Source of the DNA: Amycolatopsis rifamycinica
GTDB taxonomy: Bacteria > Actinomycetota > Actinomycetes > Mycobacteriales > Pseudonocardiaceae
NCBI RefSeq assembly: GCF_000695625.1
Contig: NZ_JMQI01000083.1
Coordinates: 62,001 to 126,000, forward strand
DNA length: 64,000 nt
Direction: 5' to 3'
Program-made: the position numbers and the translations under genes
The notes under the pieces: model-generated
Told to the model about the DNA's origin: nothing
The model's input: the letters and a program-made list of their open reading frames with translations, nothing else
The model's database searches: none
In this document: piece by piece, positions 15,995-25,117 of the stretch
How positions within the stretch are numbered: the stretch's first letter is position 1
Layout of the letters: the number at the start of each line of letters is the position of its first letter

Positions 15995-16990
15995 ATGAAA
16001 AAGGTGGAACTGGGCCGGACCGGCCAGTACGTGAGCCAGGTGTCGCTGGGCTGCATGCTGATGGGCACGTCGACGGACGAGCCGACGTCCGCCCGCATCC
16101 TGGACGCCTACCTCGACGCCGGCGGCGACTTCCTGGACACGGCGAACTGCTACGCCTGGTGGGTGGGCGAGCAGTTCTCGGGCGGGGAGAGCGAAACCCT
16201 GCTGGGCAAGCTGTTGCGGGGCCGGCGCGACCGCGTCTTCCTGGCGACGAAGGTGTCGGCGGGCATCACGGACCTCCCGGCGGCCCGCGCCGCCCGGCGG
16301 CCGGACGGCACGACGGACTGGGACGCGATGGAGCGCGAGTTCGAGGGCGCCGGCGCGGCGGTGATCGAGCGCGAGGCCGAGGCGAGCCTGCGCCGCCTGG
16401 GCACCGACCACCTGGATCTCTACTACGTCCACGTCGACGACCGGCGCACCCCGCTCGAGGAGACACTGTCCGCATTGGACTCTCTGGTCCGGTCGGGCAA
16501 GGTGCGGTACATCGGCTGGAGCAACGTCCGGACGTGGCGCCTGGAGCGCATCCGCTCGCTGGCACTGGTCAACGGCTGGGCCTCGCCGGTGGCGGTCCAG
16601 GTCCAGCACTCGTACCTGCGCCCCACGGGTGCCGACGTGTCCTCGACCGCCGGCGCCGAGCTGCTGGACTGGCTTTCCGAACACCCGGACGTCTCCCTGG
16701 CGGCGTATTCCTCGCTGCTGCGCGGGATCTACGACGACGCCGCCTACCGGGAGTCGACCCCGATCTGGCGTTCGTACGCGGGTCCGGACAGTGAGGCGCG
16801 CTTGGCCGCAGTGTCTAAAGTGGCCTCATCGCTGGGAGCGACCGGCAACCAGGTGGCGCTGGCGTGGCTGCTGCACCACGGCGTCATCCCGCTGATCGGG
16901 CCGCGCACGTGGGAGCACTACGAGTCGATCGCGCCGGCCTTCACCTTGGAGCTGCCGGACGAACTGGTGTCCGTGCTGGACAACGCGTAG
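15995..16990 (+). CDS. Aldo/keto reductase
   Basis: A 331-residue TIM-barrel NAD(P)H oxidoreductase. The catalytic tetrad is visible: Asp in DTANCY (~49), Tyr54, Lys in LATKV (~86) and His in YYVHVDD (~144). The strand segment KVRYIGWSN is typical of the YajO/tas-like AKR branch. ATG 15995 is chosen over the longer frame because the extra residues resemble promoter sequence. It is divergent from a MocR regulator, which likely controls it. MocR-AKR pairs can involve pyridoxal reduction, but this is only suggestive here. The 3' end overlaps the LysR gene by 73 bp, tail to tail. Confidence 0.88.
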   Translation: MKKVELGRTGQYVSQVSLGCMLMGTSTDEPTSARILDAYLDAGGDFLDTANCYAWWVGEQFSGGESETLLGKLLRGRRDRVFLATKVSAGITDLPAARAARRPDGTTDWDAMEREFEGAGAAVIEREAEASLRRLGTDHLDLYYVHVDDRRTPLEETLSALDSLVRSGKVRYIGWSNVRTWRLERIRSLALVNGWASPVAVQVQHSYLRPTGADVSSTAGAELLDWLSEHPDVSLAAYSSLLRGIYDDAAYRESTPIWRSYAGPDSEARLAAVSKVASSLGATGNQVALAWLLHHGVIPLIGPRTWEHYESIAPAFTLELPDELVSVLDNA

Positions 16991-17820
16991 GCAGTGGCGA
17001 GCAGCGCGGCGATGCCCGGCTTGTGCTCGTCGCGCCGCCGCCACGTCATGGTGACGTCGGTGGTGGCCCCGGCCAGGGGGACGGCGACCGCGCCGGCGTG
17101 CTCGACGAGGGCGGGCACGAGCCCGCACCCCAGGCCGGCGGCCACGCACCGCGCGAGGGCGGCGAGGCTGCCGACCTCCGCCTCGATGACGGGCCCGTCG
17201 ATCCGGTCCAGCATCTCCCGGAAGCCGCAGCCCTTCGGCGTCGCCAGGAAGCCGACGCCCTTGAGGTCGGCGGGCCGGAGTTCTTCCCGCCGGGCCAGGG
17301 AATGCCCCGGCGGGAAGATGACGACGAGCGGTTCGGTGCCCAGTGACGCACTGGCCAGCGCCGGGTCGGCCGGTGGGGCGCCGAAGGTGAAGCAAACGTC
17401 CATCCGGGACTGCCGCACGGCCTGGTAGAGCTCGCCCCGGCCGCTCTCTTCGAGGGTGACGCGCACGCGCGGCCACCGCGTCCGGTACGCGCCGAAGATT
17501 CCGGGAACCCGTTGGGCGCACAGCGTTTCCAGGGCACCGATGGTGAGATCGCCCTCGGGTTCCCCGCGTTCCTCGTCGACCGCGGCCCGGGCTTCCTCGA
17601 CGAGTTCGAGCACCTGGTCCGCGTACCCGACGAGCCTGTCCCCGGCACCGGTGAGCCGCAGCCGCCGCCCGCGTTCGAACAGCTTCGCGCCGAGTTCGGC
17701 TTCCAGGGCCTGGATCTGTTCGGTGACGCTGGACTGCGCGTAGTGCAGCTCGGCGGCGGCGTGGGTGAAGTTGAGCGTCCGCGCCACGACGCGAAAGGTG
17801 CGCAGGTGGCGCAGTTCCAT
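16918..17820 (-). CDS. LysR-family transcriptional regulator
   Basis: A 300-residue LTTR. The N-terminal winged helix-turn-helix is MELRHLRTFRVVARTLNFTHAAAELHYAQSSVTEQI in outline (residues 1-36), and a periplasmic-binding-like effector domain fills ~90-290. ATG 17820 is preceded by GGGGGA at good spacing; the ATG four codons earlier lacks one. It is divergent from the MFS transporter at 17904, the classical layout for a regulator and its efflux target. The effector is not predictable. Confidence 0.9.
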   Translation of the reverse strand: MELRHLRTFRVVARTLNFTHAAAELHYAQSSVTEQIQALEAELGAKLFERGRRLRLTGAGDRLVGYADQVLELVEEARAAVDEERGEPEGDLTIGALETLCAQRVPGIFGAYRTRWPRVRVTLEESGRGELYQAVRQSRMDVCFTFGAPPADPALASASLGTEPLVVIFPPGHSLARREELRPADLKGVGFLATPKGCGFREMLDRIDGPVIEAEVGSLAALARCVAAGLGCGLVPALVEHAGAVAVPLAGATTDVTMTWRRRDEHKPGIAALLATAYALSSTDTSSSGSSKVKAGAIDS

Positions 17821-17903
17821 GGCATCCCCCATCGGCGGTCCCGATACCCGTCATCGTAACTGCCTGCTTTCGCCGAAGTCACCCAACGTCCAGGCTTTTC
17901 GGT

Positions 17904-19178
17904 GTGGCAAGACTCCTCATCGGCCTTTCGCTGGGCTACTTCCTGGTCATGCTGGACACGACGATCGTGACGGTCGCCCTTCCGGCCCTCTCGCCGTCTT
18001 TGCCGGCGCAGCAATGGATTTCGAACGGCTACACGCTGACGTTCGCGGCCTTCCTCCTCACGGCGGGAGCGTGGTCGGACCGCTTCGGCGCCCGCCGGGT
18101 GTTCGCCGCCGGCCTGCTTTCGTTCGCGGTGCTGTCCGGTTTGTCGGCGCTGGCGTTCTCGACGCCGTTGCTCATCGCGCTCCGGGCGCTGCTCGGCGTC
18201 GCGGGCGCACTGCTGGTCCCCTCCTCACTGGCGCTGATCGCGGCGGCCTACCCGGTGCCCGCCGCGCGCGCGAAGGCGATGGGGGTGTGGGCCGCGGTGA
18301 GCGGAACCGGCCTGGTGGCGGGCCCGCTGCTGGGCGGCCTCCTGACGGAGGCGTTCGGCTGGCGGGCGATCTTCCTCGCCAACGTCCCGGTGGCCGCGGT
18401 CGCGTGGGCGCTGGCCCGCTCGGCCCCGCCGAGCCCGGCGAGGCCCGGCCGCATCGACGTCGTGGGCCGGCTTTCGGCGGTAGTCGCTTTGTCGACATTG
18501 ACGTACGCACTGATCGAGAGGTCGTGGGGCGCGCTGCTGCTCTCCGCCGCCGCGGCCGCGGTGTTCGTGCGCTCCCAGCGTCATCCGGCCGCGATCCTCC
18601 CGGCCCGCCTGTTCCGCGACCGCGCGTTCCCGCTGGGGCTGGCGGCGGGCGCGATCGTGAACTTCGGCTTGTCCGGGGTGTTGTTCGTGCTGTCGCTGTA
18701 TTTCCAGGAAAGCCGCGGTTATCCGCCGTCGGCGACGGGCCTGGCCTTCCTTCCGCTGACGATCCCGACGGCGTTCAACCCGATTTTCACCGGCCGGCTG
18801 GTGGCCCGGATCGGGCCGCGCATCCCGGCGGTAACGGGATTCGTGGTGATGGCGGGCGGCACGTTGCTCCAGGCGGCCTCGGCCTCGGCGGCCCTCTCGG
18901 TGGTCGCACTGGCGTTGCTGGGCTTCGGCGTTTCCCTGGCGATCCCGTCGTTGCTGGCTTCGGTGGTCGCCGCGGCCCCGCCGGAGCTGACCGGCATCGC
19001 GGGCGGGGCGTTGAACGCTTCCCGCCAGACCGGCGCGGCCCTCGGGGTGGCGATCCTCGGTGCCCTCCTGGCCCACGCGACGACGTCGATCGCGCTGGTC
19101 GCGGCCGCCGGCGTGCTGCTGGCCGGGGCGGTCACTGTTTCCTGTTCGTTTATGAAACAGGAAACCCCTTGTCGCTGA
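17904..19178 (+). CDS. MFS drug exporter, DHA2/EmrB-QacA type
   Basis: A 424-residue membrane protein with 12-14 hydrophobic segments. MLDTTIVTVALPAL (helix 1, residues ~12-25) is the DHA2 motif, and SDRFGARRVF (~60-69) is the cytoplasmic loop 2-3 motif A. VSGTGLVAGPLLGG near 133-146 is the antiporter motif C. It is shorter than the 14-helix average of about 500. GTG 17904 fits the N-terminal alignment. The LysR gene on the opposite strand is the likely regulator. The substrate is unknown. Confidence 0.88.
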   Translation: MARLLIGLSLGYFLVMLDTTIVTVALPALSPSLPAQQWISNGYTLTFAAFLLTAGAWSDRFGARRVFAAGLLSFAVLSGLSALAFSTPLLIALRALLGVAGALLVPSSLALIAAAYPVPAARAKAMGVWAAVSGTGLVAGPLLGGLLTEAFGWRAIFLANVPVAAVAWALARSAPPSPARPGRIDVVGRLSAVVALSTLTYALIERSWGALLLSAAAAAVFVRSQRHPAAILPARLFRDRAFPLGLAAGAIVNFGLSGVLFVLSLYFQESRGYPPSATGLAFLPLTIPTAFNPIFTGRLVARIGPRIPAVTGFVVMAGGTLLQAASASAALSVVALALLGFGVSLAIPSLLASVVAAAPPELTGIAGGALNASRQTGAALGVAILGALLAHATTSIALVAAAGVLLAGAVTVSCSFMKQETPCR

Positions 19179-19260
19179 ATGTGGTGAAGCGAATCCTCGG
19201 TGGTGGGCGCGGAAATCATCCGAAGCGCTCGAAACAACCATTTCCGAGGAGGAATTCGCC

Positions 19261-19437
19261 ATGTTCAAAAAGCTGGCCAAAATCGGCGGCCCGGTGCTCG
19301 CGATCTGTGCGCTCGCCGCGCTGCCGGTGATCGGCTCCACCACCGCGTACGCGAGCGACGACGGCGGGGCGCCGGCCGCTCCGGTCGTCACGCCGACGCC
19401 GACCCCCACCACCGACGGCAACCCCTGGCACGGTTGA
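19261..19437 (+). CDS. Small secreted peptide (58 residues)
   Basis: ATG 19261 follows a very strong GAGGAGG at an eight-base spacer. The protein begins MFKKLAKIGG, continues with a hydrophobic core (VLAICALAALPVIG) and a likely cleavage site after TAYA, then a short mature part rich in Asp, Pro and Thr ending DGNPWHG. A terminator hairpin follows at once. It matches no family I recognise. It sits tail to tail with the SARP regulator and could be an extracellular signal or cell-surface peptide. Confidence 0.75.
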   Translation: MFKKLAKIGGPVLAICALAALPVIGSTTAYASDDGGAPAAPVVTPTPTPTTDGNPWHG

Positions 19438-19445
19438 CGGCCCCG

Positions 19446-19477
19446 CCGTGAGCGGCAGCCTTCGCTGCCGCTCACGG
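19446..19477. terminator. Bidirectional terminator hairpin
   Basis: CCGTGAGCGGCAG (19446-19458) pairs perfectly with CTGCCGCTCACGG (19465-19477) around a six-base CCTTCG loop. It fills the 41-bp gap between the convergent small-peptide and SARP genes. No T-tract follows, which is common for actinobacterial terminators. Confidence 0.8.
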
Positions 19478-19478
19478 C

Positions 19479-22391
19479 TCACCGCGGGCCGCAGGCGCAA
19501 CCCAGCGCCGAACGTTCTTCGCGCACCTCACCGGCCTCCGGCAGGTCGAGCGCGGCGAACTCGGCCTCGGCCGCGGCCCAGTGCGTCACGGCGCCTTCGT
19601 GGTCGCCCATCGCGTGCAGCGTCTCCGCGACACCGCGGTGGGCCCGCGCCCGGTAAGCGCGGTTGCCGCTGCCCTCGGCCAGGTCCAGTGCGGCCTTGCC
19701 GGCGGTGAGCGCTTCCCGGGGCGCGCCGCCGGCCAGCGCCGTCGCGCCGCGGTCGAGGTACAGCTGGGTGCGCAGGTCGGCGTCCGGCACGTTCGCCGCC
19801 ACTTCCCGGGCCTTGTCGTGGTAGCGGACGGCTTCGGCGTACCGGCCGCGCTGCCGGTGCACGTTGCCGATGTTGTTCAGCGCGTAGGCCTCGACGCAGT
19901 GGTCGCCGACTTCGGCGGCGTGGGCGTGCGCGTCGGTGTAGCTGGCCAGCGCTTCGGTGAGCAGATCCAGGTTTTCCTGCACCGAGCCGAGGTTGTTCAG
20001 CGTGTGCGCCAGGCCCTGGACGTGCCCGATCTCCCGCAGCATCCGCGCGGCGGATTCGTGCTGCGCCAACGCGATCCGGAGGTTGCCGTGGAGCTCGTTG
20101 AGGTAGCCGAGCATGCTCAGCGCGTGGGCTTCGCCCCGCCGGTCCTCGGTCTGCTCGTACTTGGCCAGCGCGGCTTCGAGGTGGGCCATCGCCTGCTCGT
20201 GCCGGCCCAGTTCCATGGTGGGGATGGCGAGCGCGCACAGCGTCGCCGCTTCGCCGCGCGGGTCGCCGAGGCGGCGCCACTTGGGCAGCGCCTTGGCGGC
20301 GAGTTCCAGCGCCTCGGCGAGCTGCCCGCGCCGGTCGTGCGCGGTGGCCAGCCGCAGCAGGACGTGCGCCTGGCCGTAGTCGTTGCCCGCGTCGGCGGAG
20401 ACGATCCGCCAGGCCAGCTCGAGCGTGCCGATCCAGTCTTCGAACTGGTTCGTCGTGTTGAAGTACCGCCACAGCAGCACGGCCAGCCGCCAGGTGTGCT
20501 CGGGCAGCGCGTGCGCGGCGGCGTAGCGGATGGCGGCCACGAGGTTGTCGCGTTCGGCGACGATCCACCGCAGCCCGGCGTCGGCGTCGGCGAAGACCGG
20601 CGTCACCGCGCAGGACCGGTCCGCCGTCGACGGCAGCTGGGCGCGGTCGAAGGGGTACGCGGCGCGGACCGCGGCCGCGAGCGTCACGAGGTAGTAGTCG
20701 AGCAGCCGCACGAGCGCGGGCCGGGGCGCGGGCTCGTCGGCGGCGAACTCCTTGAGCGGGTCGAGCATCTGGTACCGCTCGGGGGCGGCCTCCTCCAGCA
20801 GGCTGACCTCGTGCAGGTCGTCGAGCAGCGACCGCGCCTCGGCGACGTCGCAGCCGGCCAGCGCGGCCCCGCCGGCGACGTCGACGTCCGGGCCGGGCAG
20901 GCTGCCGAGCAGCCGGAACAGGGCGCGCTGCGGCTCGCCGAGCTGCCGGTAGGACACCCGGACGGCGGCGATCCCGTCGTCTTCGCCCCACGGACCGTTT
21001 TCCTCCAGCAGGCGCAGCAGGTGCTCCAGCGGCCACCGGTCGTGCCGCCGGAACAGCGCGGCCGCCACCCGGACGGGCATCGGCAGGTAGCCGCACCGCC
21101 GGACCACCGCGGCGACGTCGGCGGCCCGGCCACGCAGCCGCGAGGGCCCGGCGAGCGCGTGGAACAGCTCGGCCGCCTCCTCGGGCGACAGGGGCGCGAG
21201 CCGGATGTTTTCGCCGGTATCGGCGTCACCCATCCGCCGGCTGGTGACGACGGCCAGGCAGCCGTCCGCCTCGGGCAGCAGCGGCCGGATCTGCTCCGGC
21301 GACGCGGCGTTGTCGAGCACGACCAGCGTCCGCGTACCCCAGAGGGTTGCCTGGTAGAGCGTGACTTTCCGGCCCACGGTGGCCGGGATCTGCTCGGCGG
21401 GCACGCCGAGTTCGACGAGCAGCTCGCTGAGGGCGTCGCCGACGTCGGTCGCGTCGACGCCGGGGGTGAAGCCGTTGAGGCGGGCGAGGAGCTGGCCGTC
21501 GGGGAAGCGGTCGCGCAGCCGGTGGGCCGCCTCGATCGCCAGGCCGGTCTTGCCGGCGCCCGGCGCGCCGCTGATCCAGACCGCCCGTCGCCCGGCCGCG
21601 GCGGCCGCCTCGATGGTGGCGATCTCCGCGGCCCGGCCGGTGAATTCGCCGGGCCGCAACGGCAGCGAGCTGGGCGGATCGCCCTGTTCGGCGCGCGCGG
21701 CGAGCTTGCGCAGCACCGGCCCGGGCGCCATGCGCAGCGCGGCGAGGGCGTCGCGGGTGCCGTGGTAGACGCGCAGGGCCGCGACCCGGTCGCCGCCGGC
21801 GAGCAGCGCGCGCATCAGCAGTTCGGCGTGCTTCTGGCTGGCCGGATCGGCCTGGACGAGCGGCCGCAGCCGGTCGCGGGCCGACCGGTGCGCACCGGCT
21901 TCGATCTCCAGCTCGGCCAGGTCACCGACGACGTCGGGGTAGCTCTCGTCCGGCGAGATGACCTCGGGCCCGCCGACGCGGTCGATGTCGATGTCCTCGA
22001 GGAACTTCCCCCGCCACAGGCCGGCGGCCTCGCGCAGCAGCGCGATCGCCCGGCGCGGGTCGTCGGCGCGGGCGTCCGCGGCTTCGGCACGCAGCCGATC
22101 GAATCGCATGGTGTCGAGCTGGTCCTCGCCGACCCGCAGCAGGTAGCCGGTCGGGGTGGTTTCGATGGTCGCGTCCCCGAGGACGTCCCGCAGCCGCTTG
22201 ATGTAGCTGCGCACCAGGGTGGGCTTGGCTTCGCGATCGGCCCAGACGATCTCGGCCAGCCGCGCGGGCGTGACCGGCTTGTTCGCGTGCAGGAGCAGCA
22301 CGACGAGGACGAACCGCTGCTGCTGGTCGCCCAGCGGCACCGGCACGCCGTCGTGCCACGCCTCCAGCGGGCCGAGCATCCGAAACTCCAC
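19479..22391 (-). CDS. SARP-family regulator with BTAD, NB-ARC ATPase and TPR domains (AfsR-like)
   Basis: A 970-residue regulator. The OmpR-like DNA-binding domain (residues ~1-95, MEFRMLGPLEAW..RSYIKRLRDVLG) and the bacterial transcriptional activation domain (~100-245) are followed by an NB-ARC ATPase. Its P-loop GAPGAGKTGLAIEA lies near 295-308 and LVVLDN near 380. Tetratricopeptide repeats follow from ~640 to the end. AfsR-like proteins activate secondary metabolism after ATP-dependent oligomerisation. No biosynthetic megasynthase is within the window. GTG 22391 gives the canonical N-terminus. It is divergent from the vWA gene. Confidence 0.9.
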   Translation of the reverse strand: MEFRMLGPLEAWHDGVPVPLGDQQQRFVLVVLLLHANKPVTPARLAEIVWADREAKPTLVRSYIKRLRDVLGDATIETTPTGYLLRVGEDQLDTMRFDRLRAEAADARADDPRRAIALLREAAGLWRGKFLEDIDIDRVGGPEVISPDESYPDVVGDLAELEIEAGAHRSARDRLRPLVQADPASQKHAELLMRALLAGGDRVAALRVYHGTRDALAALRMAPGPVLRKLAARAEQGDPPSSLPLRPGEFTGRAAEIATIEAAAAAGRRAVWISGAPGAGKTGLAIEAAHRLRDRFPDGQLLARLNGFTPGVDATDVGDALSELLVELGVPAEQIPATVGRKVTLYQATLWGTRTLVVLDNAASPEQIRPLLPEADGCLAVVTSRRMGDADTGENIRLAPLSPEEAAELFHALAGPSRLRGRAADVAAVVRRCGYLPMPVRVAAALFRRHDRWPLEHLLRLLEENGPWGEDDGIAAVRVSYRQLGEPQRALFRLLGSLPGPDVDVAGGAALAGCDVAEARSLLDDLHEVSLLEEAAPERYQMLDPLKEFAADEPAPRPALVRLLDYYLVTLAAAVRAAYPFDRAQLPSTADRSCAVTPVFADADAGLRWIVAERDNLVAAIRYAAAHALPEHTWRLAVLLWRYFNTTNQFEDWIGTLELAWRIVSADAGNDYGQAHVLLRLATAHDRRGQLAEALELAAKALPKWRRLGDPRGEAATLCALAIPTMELGRHEQAMAHLEAALAKYEQTEDRRGEAHALSMLGYLNELHGNLRIALAQHESAARMLREIGHVQGLAHTLNNLGSVQENLDLLTEALASYTDAHAHAAEVGDHCVEAYALNNIGNVHRQRGRYAEAVRYHDKAREVAANVPDADLRTQLYLDRGATALAGGAPREALTAGKAALDLAEGSGNRAYRARAHRGVAETLHAMGDHEGAVTHWAAAEAEFAALDLPEAGEVREERSALGCACGPR

Positions 22392-22537
22392 GCGGCCTCC
22401 CCGGCGTCAGCTTGCTGTCCTCTTTTGATGTCGCGCAATCGGCCGTCCGGGTTTCGCGAATCCGCATTTCTTCCACGTTCGGTGCACACGGGCTCGGCAC
22501 ACTCCGCCGGTCGTTCAGGGGTGAAGGAGAAACGAGT

Positions 22538-23200
22538 ATGGGGTCCGACGTGTTGCCGTGTTACGTGGCCTGCGACGTCTCGCTGTCGATGACCGACCAC
22601 ATGGACGAGCTGAACACGGGGCTGCGCGAGTTCCGCGGCGCGGTCCACGCGGACCCGTCGGTGGCCGGCCGCGTGTTCTGCAGCGTGGTGGGCTTCGGCG
22701 AGCATCCGCAGGTCATCCAGTCGTTGCTGCCGATGGACGACCTGGCCGAGCTGCCCGAACCGGGCCCGTGCGCGGGCACGAACTTCGGCCCGCTGTTCAC
22801 GTTCCTCAGGTCAGCGATCGACCGCGATGTTTCCGCATTGAAGCGCCACCGCTTGGTCGTCCACCGCCCCCTGGTGTTCTTCCTGTCCGACGGCCAGCCG
22901 ACGGACCCGGTGACCTGGCCGTCCGCGTTCGCCTCGCTGGCGAACCCGGCCTGGCCGTTCTGCCCCCGGGTGGTGACGTTCGGCCTGGGCGACGCGGACC
23001 AGGAGGCGCTGGGCCGCATCGGAACGTTCCGCACGTACCTGGGCCGCGACGGCGTCCGGATGGGGACGGCGCTGATCGCCTCGGTGATGCACGTTCTGTC
23101 CACTTCCCGTCCACCGGCCGACCGCACCCTGTCGGCACGGGGGCTCGCGAAGGGGTTGCCATGGAAACGCACTGAAGGAGAAGCCGGTGGACCGCGCTGA
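22538..23200 (+). CDS. von Willebrand factor A domain protein
   Basis: A 220-residue, soluble, single vWA domain. The MIDAS is complete: D-V-S-L-S (residues ~13-17), Thr in AGTNFG (~80) and Asp in LSDGQPTD (~116). It resembles TerY-like cytosolic vWA proteins of stress and conflict loci, which act as metal-dependent scaffolds. ATG 22538 is preceded by GAAGGAG. The 3' end overlaps the next gene by 14 bp, so the two products probably work together. Confidence 0.85.
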   Translation: MGSDVLPCYVACDVSLSMTDHMDELNTGLREFRGAVHADPSVAGRVFCSVVGFGEHPQVIQSLLPMDDLAELPEPGPCAGTNFGPLFTFLRSAIDRDVSALKRHRLVVHRPLVFFLSDGQPTDPVTWPSAFASLANPAWPFCPRVVTFGLGDADQEALGRIGTFRTYLGRDGVRMGTALIASVMHVLSTSRPPADRTLSARGLAKGLPWKRTEGEAGGPR

Positions 23201-24032
23201 GCTGGTTCGGGAGCTGAAGGCGTTGCGCAAGGGCCGGGCCTTGACGGGCCGCGTCGAGGACCGGGTGGGCCCGGCGCTCCGGTCGGCGTGCCACGTGTCG
23301 GAGTCGGACGGAATGGTGACGATCCGGGCAAAGGTGACGGACAGGCTGTCCGAGCTGGCGGCCCACCTCCCGGAGGACCTGCGGGAGGTGGCCCTGGCGG
23401 CCTTCGCGATAACGCCGGAGGCCCGCCACCCCCTGTACCAGGACCGCGTCAAGTGGGCGGCCCTTCGCGCCGACCGTGATCCACGGACGGTCCGCCGCCG
23501 CGTCGACGAGGCGATCGAGCTGCTGGCGGAGCTGGCACTACCGGCCGCGGCATCGGGCAGCTGGCACGTCACGTCGTTGACACTGGCACTGGTCCTCGAC
23601 GAGCCGTGCGTGTTCGAGCAGCACCGGGTAGTGGCAGACCAGGACGGCTTCCGGTCGTTCGACCTGGCGGTCGGCGCTGCCGAGGGAATGGTGCTCTACG
23701 GAGGAACGCTCGCGAAGGGCACGGTGGAGCTGCCGGCCCCGCTGTCGCGCGGCGAATCGTGGGAGTTCGCGGCGGTGTTCCCGGTGGAGCCGCCGTCGCA
23801 CCTGGTGTACGTCCCTCGGCACCGGTGCGAGGCGTTCAACCTGCGCCTCCGGTTCGGAAAGGAGGGACCACCGGAGGTGCTGGCGCTGGATGGCGCGTTC
23901 GAGAGGGACGTGTCGGACCCGCGGTACCGGGGCCGAACACTGCAGGTGGATGCGGCGGGGGAGGTCCACCTGCAGTTCCGCCACCTCACGCCGGGACTGG
24001 TGTACGGGGCCCGGTGGGCGGATCAGCCGTGA
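23187..24032 (+). CDS. Conserved-looking hypothetical protein paired with the vWA protein
   Basis: A 281-residue soluble protein starting at GTG 23187, 14 bp inside the vWA gene. The first ~115 residues are helical and charged (KALRKGRALTGRVEDRVGPALR). From ~125 on it is mostly beta, with repeated hydrophobic/charged alternation, and the latter half suggests a beta-sandwich. I see no catalytic motif and do not recognise the family. The overlap with a MIDAS-containing vWA protein suggests it is the vWA partner or target. Confidence 0.7.
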   Translation: MDRAELVRELKALRKGRALTGRVEDRVGPALRSACHVSESDGMVTIRAKVTDRLSELAAHLPEDLREVALAAFAITPEARHPLYQDRVKWAALRADRDPRTVRRRVDEAIELLAELALPAAASGSWHVTSLTLALVLDEPCVFEQHRVVADQDGFRSFDLAVGAAEGMVLYGGTLAKGTVELPAPLSRGESWEFAAVFPVEPPSHLVYVPRHRCEAFNLRLRFGKEGPPEVLALDGAFERDVSDPRYRGRTLQVDAAGEVHLQFRHLTPGLVYGARWADQP

Positions 24033-24115
24033 GCAGCGGCCGCCGTGTTTCCCCCCCCTCGGCACGCTGCCCCGACCGGTGGCGGGACCGTCTTGGCACA
24101 ATGGTCGGTGATGGC

Positions 24116-25087
24116 ATGATCCAGGTGAGCGAGAGTTTCCTGCGGAGCTGACTGACCCCAGCTCGTTCGAGTGTGGTGAGCAGTACTTCACGTCCGGCCG
24201 GGTGCGGCGTGTGCGGATCGACGGCCCACGGTGGACGGCACGTACGCCTACCGAGTCCGGTTGGAGATCCTCCGGAGTGGTCTGCGTGGCCAGTGCTCCT
24301 GCCCCTACGGCGCTGAAGGCGTGTTCTGCAAGCATTGCGCGGCAACCGCTCTCGCCTTGCTCGCCGAAGGCGGAAAGCCGGGTGAGCCACGCCGGGAACC
24401 GGTTTCCGACAGGCGGTTGCGGTCGTTCCTGCTGAAGTGCGACCAGACGTGGCTGGTGGACCAGCTGATGGCGGCGGCACGCTCGGACGCCATGGTGCGC
24501 GCCCGCCTGGACGTGGCAGCCGGCGCAGATCCCTCGGTGGCCTTCGACGATCGAGAGCTTCGGGAGCAGCTGGAAGGTGCCACCGAGATCGTCGACTACG
24601 TCGACTACGGCGATGCCTACGGCTACTTCCAGCACGTCGAAGCGGCCCTGGAAGCGGTGGCCCGCCTGATCGAGGGCGGCTTCCCCGACGCGGCGATCAC
24701 ACTGAGGGGGCAGCCGGGCAAGTCGACGACTCCGACGGCGGGCTCGGCGAGGCGATCGCGCATGCCGAGGAGATCCACCTGGAAGCCTGCAAAACCGGGA
24801 CGCCTGACGTCGTCGCCCTGGCCGAGCGCCTGGTCGGCCGCGCGCTCGACAGCGAATACGAGGTGTTCCTCGAGGCACTTCCCGCTTACGCGGACGTGCT
24901 GGGGGATCGTGGGCTTGCCGAGGAGTGCGGCCTGAGCGGTCACCACGACGCCCCCAGTGATCTCGCGGCTGCTGTCACCGGGTTACGGGTCGCCTACGAC
25001 CTCGCACGGTCGCCGGTGCACGAGGAGCGGGTGCTCGCCCTGCTGCTGTCGGACCTCGCGGCCGGAGCAGGGTCCGCGGGTCGGTAG
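24116..25087 (+). pseudogene. Frameshifted SWIM zinc-finger protein
   Basis: The reading frame is broken at least three times. It opens at ATG 24116 (VSESFLR) and stops at 24149-24151, where one missing base would restore ELTDPSSFECGEQYF. That segment then shifts again near 24215-24235 into DGTYAYRVRLEI and the SWIM motif C-S-C-P-Y-G..F-C-K-H (24294-24335). A third shift near 24700-24720 leads to GQVDDSDGGLGEAIAHAEEIHLEAC in another frame, ending at 25087. Protein-level similarity to SWIM proteins persists across all frames, so this is a decayed gene or carries assembly errors. It borders the DISARM island. Confidence 0.75.
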
Positions 25088-25117
25088 GACGGAGAGGATT
25101 CTGCGTGGGCACGGCCG

